From a virus, in the IMG/VR virus record IMGVR_UViG_3300032516_000241, positions 1-20,632 of that record: DNA of 20,632 nucleotides, one strand, 5' to 3'. The notes below the pieces were generated by a model. That model searched no databases, was not told the origin of the DNA, and was given only the letters and a program-made list of their open reading frames with translations. The number at the start of each line of letters is the position of its first letter. Position 1 is the stretch's first letter. Of the stretch, positions 16,849-20,632 are shown one piece after another. The position numbers and the translations under genes were made by a program.

Positions 16849-18441
16849 TTATCTTCGCCAAAATTTACCACGTGGAATCTCTACACCACGCTCATTTCTA
16901 TTTACCTGAGGACTGGTATAAAGAAATTCATCGTTATGTGTGAAATTGTTTGCCGTCATTACACGTGGCCAAGGTTCATGCTGTGGTACACGACTGGTCC
17001 AAAATGTTGGTAATTCACTTGGTGATGAAGCCCCTGCAGCAGTCGAAACGACTGAAGCATGAATTGCATTACAATCACTTGTTGATATAATACAATCTGA
17101 GTGGTACATTATAATTTCACTAGTATGCCAGTTTGGTGTTGAATATTTAATGGCATCATCACCACGAATACTTACATCAAATCCTTGAATCTCAAAGTTA
17201 GTTTGGGCTTTTGCTGTAAGGTTTGAACCAGCACTAATATCAAGATTGCTTCCAGCTTTTTCTTCAATGTTGGAAGCTGCTTCCAAATACATGCTTCCGC
17301 CAGCTTTAATATTCGTGTTTGAGTTGGAGTTCAAGTACGTATTTTGTGTGACATTAACACGCCAATTTTGATGGAACTTAAAATGAACATCCTGCAAAGC
17401 TTCTGCACGAATATCGGTGCCAGAATACATGTGAATTCCTTGTGCACCATACATGCGAATTGCTTGATCGCTTGTTAGATTAATATCTTGTGCCGCATGA
17501 ATATTAACTTTATTTGATGTATAGATGTCAATATTGCCCGCTTGATCCATTTCAATCCAATTATTACCTTTGGCTGTAGCTACATATATTCGTTCATTCG
17601 TATCATCCATAAGGATTTGATGTCCTCCCGTTGTACGAAAACGAGTGCGACAGTTTGTGGTACTATCATCCATTGATATAGCGTGGAATCCTGGAGTCGT
17701 CCAAGAATAAACTTCACTATCAAGATTGCCCTCATCATATAAGCCAGGATATGTTGGATCTTGACGACTAATTTCATAACCTTGAGTACTGAACCAACCG
17801 TCCCAAAATGCATTTTTATCATCAGGAACATTACTTGTTGTAAACTGCAATGCTGCCACATCAACAGCCGAAACCTGATAATCTGCTACACGAGTGCGCC
17901 ATTCATAATTTGGTTCACTCTTTGGAAATGCTTCTCGCATATTTGTATTGAGTGGTTCAATATATTTTTCATTTGATGTGTATGGACCAAATGGGCGACG
18001 ATCATCTGCCTGTTCCAATCCAGGATGATCTTCATACATGAATCGACCATGTGGCATAGTATGTGGTCGAAATTGATCGTATATTGCACCAAAAGAAATT
18101 CGGAAGTTTGGATCACCATCGATAAACATTACAACAACTTGTGAACCAATCTTCGGCCTCGCCCAAAAACCATATCCCACCGCTCCTTCAGAATGTTCAC
18201 CTGGTCCTGTACCACGAGTTCCTGCTTCGGTTTGACCAGCAAACGGTGATACATAAACAGCCCATGGAATATCTTCGATTTTACTAGACATTCCCTCACC
18301 CAACACAGCACATACAATACGGATGCGACCCATTTGTTGTGGATCATTTGTATCAACAACTGTTCCAATTGTTGCCACGCCTTGGAACGAAGGTTGTGGC
18401 TGTGCTTGTTGTTCATATGTGAGTAGTTGTTTGGTTTTCAT
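16849..18441 (-). CDS. Baseplate spike/needle protein, T4 gp5 / P2 gpV-like, without a lysozyme domain
   Basis: The protein has 530 residues. Residues about 20-120 form an OB-fold typical of gp5/VgrG N-termini: GTVVDTNDPQQMGRIRI, IPWA.YVSPFAG, RPKIGSQVVVMFIDGDPN, then FGAIYDQ. Residues 294-429 form 17 consecutive octads with alternating hydrophobics ending in small residues (for example NKVNIHAA, QGIHMYSG, SNLDISAG), the hallmark of the triple-stranded beta-helix needle of gp5C. About 100 residues follow the helix, including VPQHEPWPRV. T4 gp5 carries a lysozyme domain between OB fold and helix; here the region 130-290 has no lysozyme-like motif, and a murein-cutting domain is on the preceding hub gene instead. 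The spike would trimerise and pierce the outer membrane. ATG 18441 overlaps the upstream TGA by four bases, implying coupling of hub and spike synthesis. Confidence 0.9.
   Translation of the reverse strand: MKTKQLLTYEQQAQPQPSFQGVATIGTVVDTNDPQQMGRIRIVCAVLGEGMSSKIEDIPWAVYVSPFAGQTEAGTRGTGPGEHSEGAVGYGFWARPKIGSQVVVMFIDGDPNFRISFGAIYDQFRPHTMPHGRFMYEDHPGLEQADDRRPFGPYTSNEKYIEPLNTNMREAFPKSEPNYEWRTRVADYQVSAVDVAALQFTTSNVPDDKNAFWDGWFSTQGYEISRQDPTYPGLYDEGNLDSEVYSWTTPGFHAISMDDSTTNCRTRFRTTGGHQILMDDTNERIYVATAKGNNWIEMDQAGNIDIYTSNKVNIHAAQDINLTSDQAIRMYGAQGIHMYSGTDIRAEALQDVHFKFHQNWRVNVTQNTYLNSNSNTNIKAGGSMYLEAASNIEEKAGSNLDISAGSNLTAKAQTNFEIQGFDVSIRGDDAIKYSTPNWHTSEIIMYHSDCIISTSDCNAIHASVVSTAAGASSPSELPTFWTSRVPQHEPWPRVMTANNFTHNDEFLYTSPQVNRNERGVEIPRGKFWRR
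17155..17562 (-). repeat. 17 octapeptide-coding repeats (beta-helix needle)
   Basis: Residues 294-429 of the spike protein can be cut into 17 eight-residue units in constant register, with hydrophobic residues at positions 3 and 5 and a small or polar end. The register is seen in the translation; the triple-helix fold is known for gp5C and VgrG and is inferred here. Confidence 0.8.
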
Positions 18442-20632
18442 GTCTGTTTCTCTGTGTTAATACCACCGTAAGATTCATATATGTTTAAGAATTCTGTCAT
18501 TGATATTTGATGCTGTCCCAAAGTCGTGGCCGTCGGAAGTGATGGCCAAACAGTTGGTGCATGTCCCAATTTGTCTAATGCAGTTGTTACTTTGCCAGCC
18601 TTTACATCATTAAATGCATCACGTTCTTTAAATAATCCTTCAGCAGCCATATCTTGACTCGTTGGCCCAAAATCTGGCAATCCTAATGATACCTTAAGAT
18701 TTCCCCATGTCTCACGAAAAAATTGGTAACCACCTGCAGCACTTGATGGCAATACAATTTTTATATTTGTTGTATCTGCAGCACCGCGGGTCGTGTCTAT
18801 ATATGCCGCTAACTTACCACCTGGTAAAGACTTCGGAACAATACGGCCTCCCGGAGTTGTTCCAAAATTTGTACTCTTTACCAATTGTGGTATTGGTACT
18901 AATGCTGGATGATCTGTAAGAACAAGAGCTTCTTTACCCGTTTTACCAATTTTCTTGTAATTAATCGTTCCTTGACTTGTTAATGTACCTTCTCCTTCAG
19001 CAATCGCATGTCTGAAGGCAAAGAGATTAATATCTTCCTGATTTGTTGAATTCAATCGTGGAGATGGACGTACTGGTTTTGGTGTAGGAGGAGTCTGTGG
19101 TACAACTCTTGCTGGTTCCGGTGGTGGGGTTGGAGGAGGAGTTGTCGTTGTTCCACAGTCTGTCTTACTGTTACGTTGTTGTTCGTTCTGTGTGCACTGT
19201 AGGGCTGCTGTCAAACTATCATCGCCAGTTCGTGTATCTGGTGCACCATCTTTTGATGGCTTTGGCTGCTGGCAAGGAATTGATCCATCATAGCAGTCCA
19301 TTGTTTGTTTTGTAAATGCAACAGCGGATTTTCTCTTATCGCTCAAATAATCAAATGTTCCCGGATCTGGAAGTGCAATCATATTCAATGTTTGTGTGAA
19401 TTCACCATTGGAAAATTCATGATTGATGCCATAGATGTAATAGTATCCTTGAAACCAAAAATTTGTTGCATAGTTTGTTTTATCTTGAAAGGCTTGCAAA
19501 TCGTCTTGATTTGCTGGCATTTTAATGTTGATCTTGGCAAGCAATGGAAAATCACCCATCGACATGCCGCGATTGATCGTGTCTTGTTCTCCCGTCGGTC
19601 CAGGCTTTGCTGAACAAACATCAGTATTACCATCTTTATCTCGTACAAAAGCATCCAAAAACTTGAATGTTGATTCGGGCGAAGACAATTCACTAGCTGT
19701 TTCTAAAAATGCTGTATTACCCCGAATTCGTATAGTTGCTTCAGCAACTTCCAAACTAGCATGTTTCGCCATTGTGTAATTTGCACCAATATTTTCTCCC
19801 GGATATAATGTATTATTTCCTTTACGTTGTGCCTGAGCACCAAAGAATAGAGGAGTTTTTAAAGAGTATCCTGGACGCAATTTGTTAATCTCTGCATTGG
19901 GATTAATGTGTGTTGATTTTGATGGAGAAGCTTCTAAGGCACTTTTAAAGGAATTTGCTGAGGTTGCTGTTTGCAAATATGCCATTCCTAAATTCAACTT
20001 CAGATCAAACTCCAAAATGTCCGTATTCAATCCTGTATACATGTAGTCAAATAATACCAAATGATTGTTGATTACAGTATCACTAAACACACGTGCGTTC
20101 TCTGAATTACCACCAATAATTTGTTCAATCAAACCACCCTTTGGTGAAACAAATTGTTTGATTGTATACACCACTTGTACTCTATCATTTAGTGATCGTA
20201 AAGCAGTTTGAACTTTATATTCATACTTAATTACGTTACCCTTTCCATCTTTCGTCCCGGCCATTTCTTCTAATACTTGAGGACTTAATTGCATTATTCC
20301 ACGAATTGCACTCTCAATACTTCCACCAATTGTTTGTTTAACATATACCTTGCCTTTATCACAATTTGGCTTATCCGTATATTGCTGTGGACGATCAGAA
20401 ACTAGGTAACGATTATTGCAATATACTGGATCTAAGAGAATAATATATTCTACAGGAATATAATCACCATCTTTGTTTGCAAATCCATCATCTAATAAAT
20501 TTAGTTTGCCTCTGAAACAATTTGCATAGGCTGTATAACGTTCGTTAATATAATTTTGTAGCTGTTGCATCGAATCTCGTAATGATGGGCCCACGGACAA
20601 AGCAAACCCATCAGCAGCTCGGGAGTACTGTG
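18438..20632 (-). CDS. Tail hub-like protein (gp27/gpD type) fused to a lambda-R-type transglycosylase domain, 5' end outside the window
   Basis: The frame is open to the right edge. A TTG at 20600 could be called as a start, but the codons before it (YSRAADGFA...) continue the protein and no ribosome site supports the TTG, so I treat the gene as partial. The part to about 19345 is hub-like: long beta-rich stretches ending in YYIYGINHEFSNGEFTQTL and NMIALPDPG, the usual closing pattern of gp27/gpD-type hubs. A low-complexity linker follows with four cysteines and a proline-rich run (about 19055-19150). The last 180 residues resemble phage lambda R endolysin (GH104): AIAEGEGT with the catalytic-type Glu, TDHP, AGGYQFFRETW, LGLPDFGPTSQD, then VWPSLP and GQH. 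Between TDHP and AGGYQF there are about 35 extra residues compared with lambda R. The domain would cut peptidoglycan during DNA injection. The stop overlaps the spike ATG. Confidence 0.78.
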   Translation of the reverse strand, partial: QYSRAADGFALSVGPSLRDSMQQLQNYINERYTAYANCFRGKLNLLDDGFANKDGDYIPVEYIILLDPVYCNNRYLVSDRPQQYTDKPNCDKGKVYVKQTIGGSIESAIRGIMQLSPQVLEEMAGTKDGKGNVIKYEYKVQTALRSLNDRVQVVYTIKQFVSPKGGLIEQIIGGNSENARVFSDTVINNHLVLFDYMYTGLNTDILEFDLKLNLGMAYLQTATSANSFKSALEASPSKSTHINPNAEINKLRPGYSLKTPLFFGAQAQRKGNNTLYPGENIGANYTMAKHASLEVAEATIRIRGNTAFLETASELSSPESTFKFLDAFVRDKDGNTDVCSAKPGPTGEQDTINRGMSMGDFPLLAKINIKMPANQDDLQAFQDKTNYATNFWFQGYYYIYGINHEFSNGEFTQTLNMIALPDPGTFDYLSDKRKSAVAFTKQTMDCYDGSIPCQQPKPSKDGAPDTRTGDDSLTAALQCTQNEQQRNSKTDCGTTTTPPPTPPPEPARVVPQTPPTPKPVRPSPRLNSTNQEDINLFAFRHAIAEGEGTLTSQGTINYKKIGKTGKEALVLTDHPALVPIPQLVKSTNFGTTPGGRIVPKSLPGGKLAAYIDTTRGAADTTNIKIVLPSSAAGGYQFFRETWGNLKVSLGLPDFGPTSQDMAAEGLFKERDAFNDVKAGKVTTALDKLGHAPTVWPSLPTATTLGQHQISMTEFLNIYESYGGINTEKQT
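18480..19035 (-). other. GH104 (lambda R-like) lytic transglycosylase domain of the hub protein
   Basis: The landmarks appear in the same order as in lambda R: EGEGT (lambda SEGTD), TDHP (SDHP), AGGYQFF..TW (AGRYQLLSRWW), LGLPDFGPTSQD (LGLKDFSPKSQD), KERDAF (KERGAL) and WPSLP (WASLP). The order and density of matches make this assignment firm although no search was run. Confidence 0.85.

Overview
The window is a contiguous, AT-rich piece of the tail-baseplate region of a large contractile-tailed phage (myovirus). Every supported gene lies on the minus strand, so transcription runs from right to left, and the genes are packed almost without gaps. The order (hub-like protein, OB-fold/beta-helix spike, gp25-like protein, gp6/J-like wedge protein, giant protein, further tail protein) matches the conserved baseplate order of T4-type and P2-type phages (P2: D, V, W, J, I). 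Short ATAAATAC elements precede several genes and resemble the T4 late-promoter core TATAAATA. This suggests a T4-superfamily phage that uses a gp55-type late sigma factor. The host cannot be read from this window.

Layout in transcription order. 20632-18438: hub-like protein, open at the right edge, with a C-terminal lambda-R-type murein transglycosylase domain behind a proline-rich linker. 18441-16849: spike protein with an N-terminal OB fold and a 17-octad beta-helix needle. 16798-16791: late-promoter-like element. 16770-16378: gp25-like wedge protein. 16381-12875: gp6/J-like wedge protein, much longer than T4 gp6. 12845-12837: second promoter-like element. 12810-2155: a 3,551-residue giant tail/baseplate protein at the T4 gp7 / P2 gpI position. 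2151-2143: third promoter-like element. 2162-1221: free-standing GIY-YIG-type putative homing endonuclease with three zinc-finger-like repeats. 1218-1: start of another tail structural protein, cut by the left edge.

Working together, the hub and spike would form the central puncturing device. The gp25-like and gp6-like proteins would form the inner wedge ring, and the giant protein and its downstream neighbour probably form the outer wedge. The unusual points are the size of the giant protein, beta-rich modules repeated within it and shared with the next gene, the murein-cutting domain sitting on the hub instead of the spike, and the endonuclease gene placed between a promoter-like element and the gene that element probably once served. 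I saw no tRNA, CRISPR array, insertion sequence or convincing terminator.
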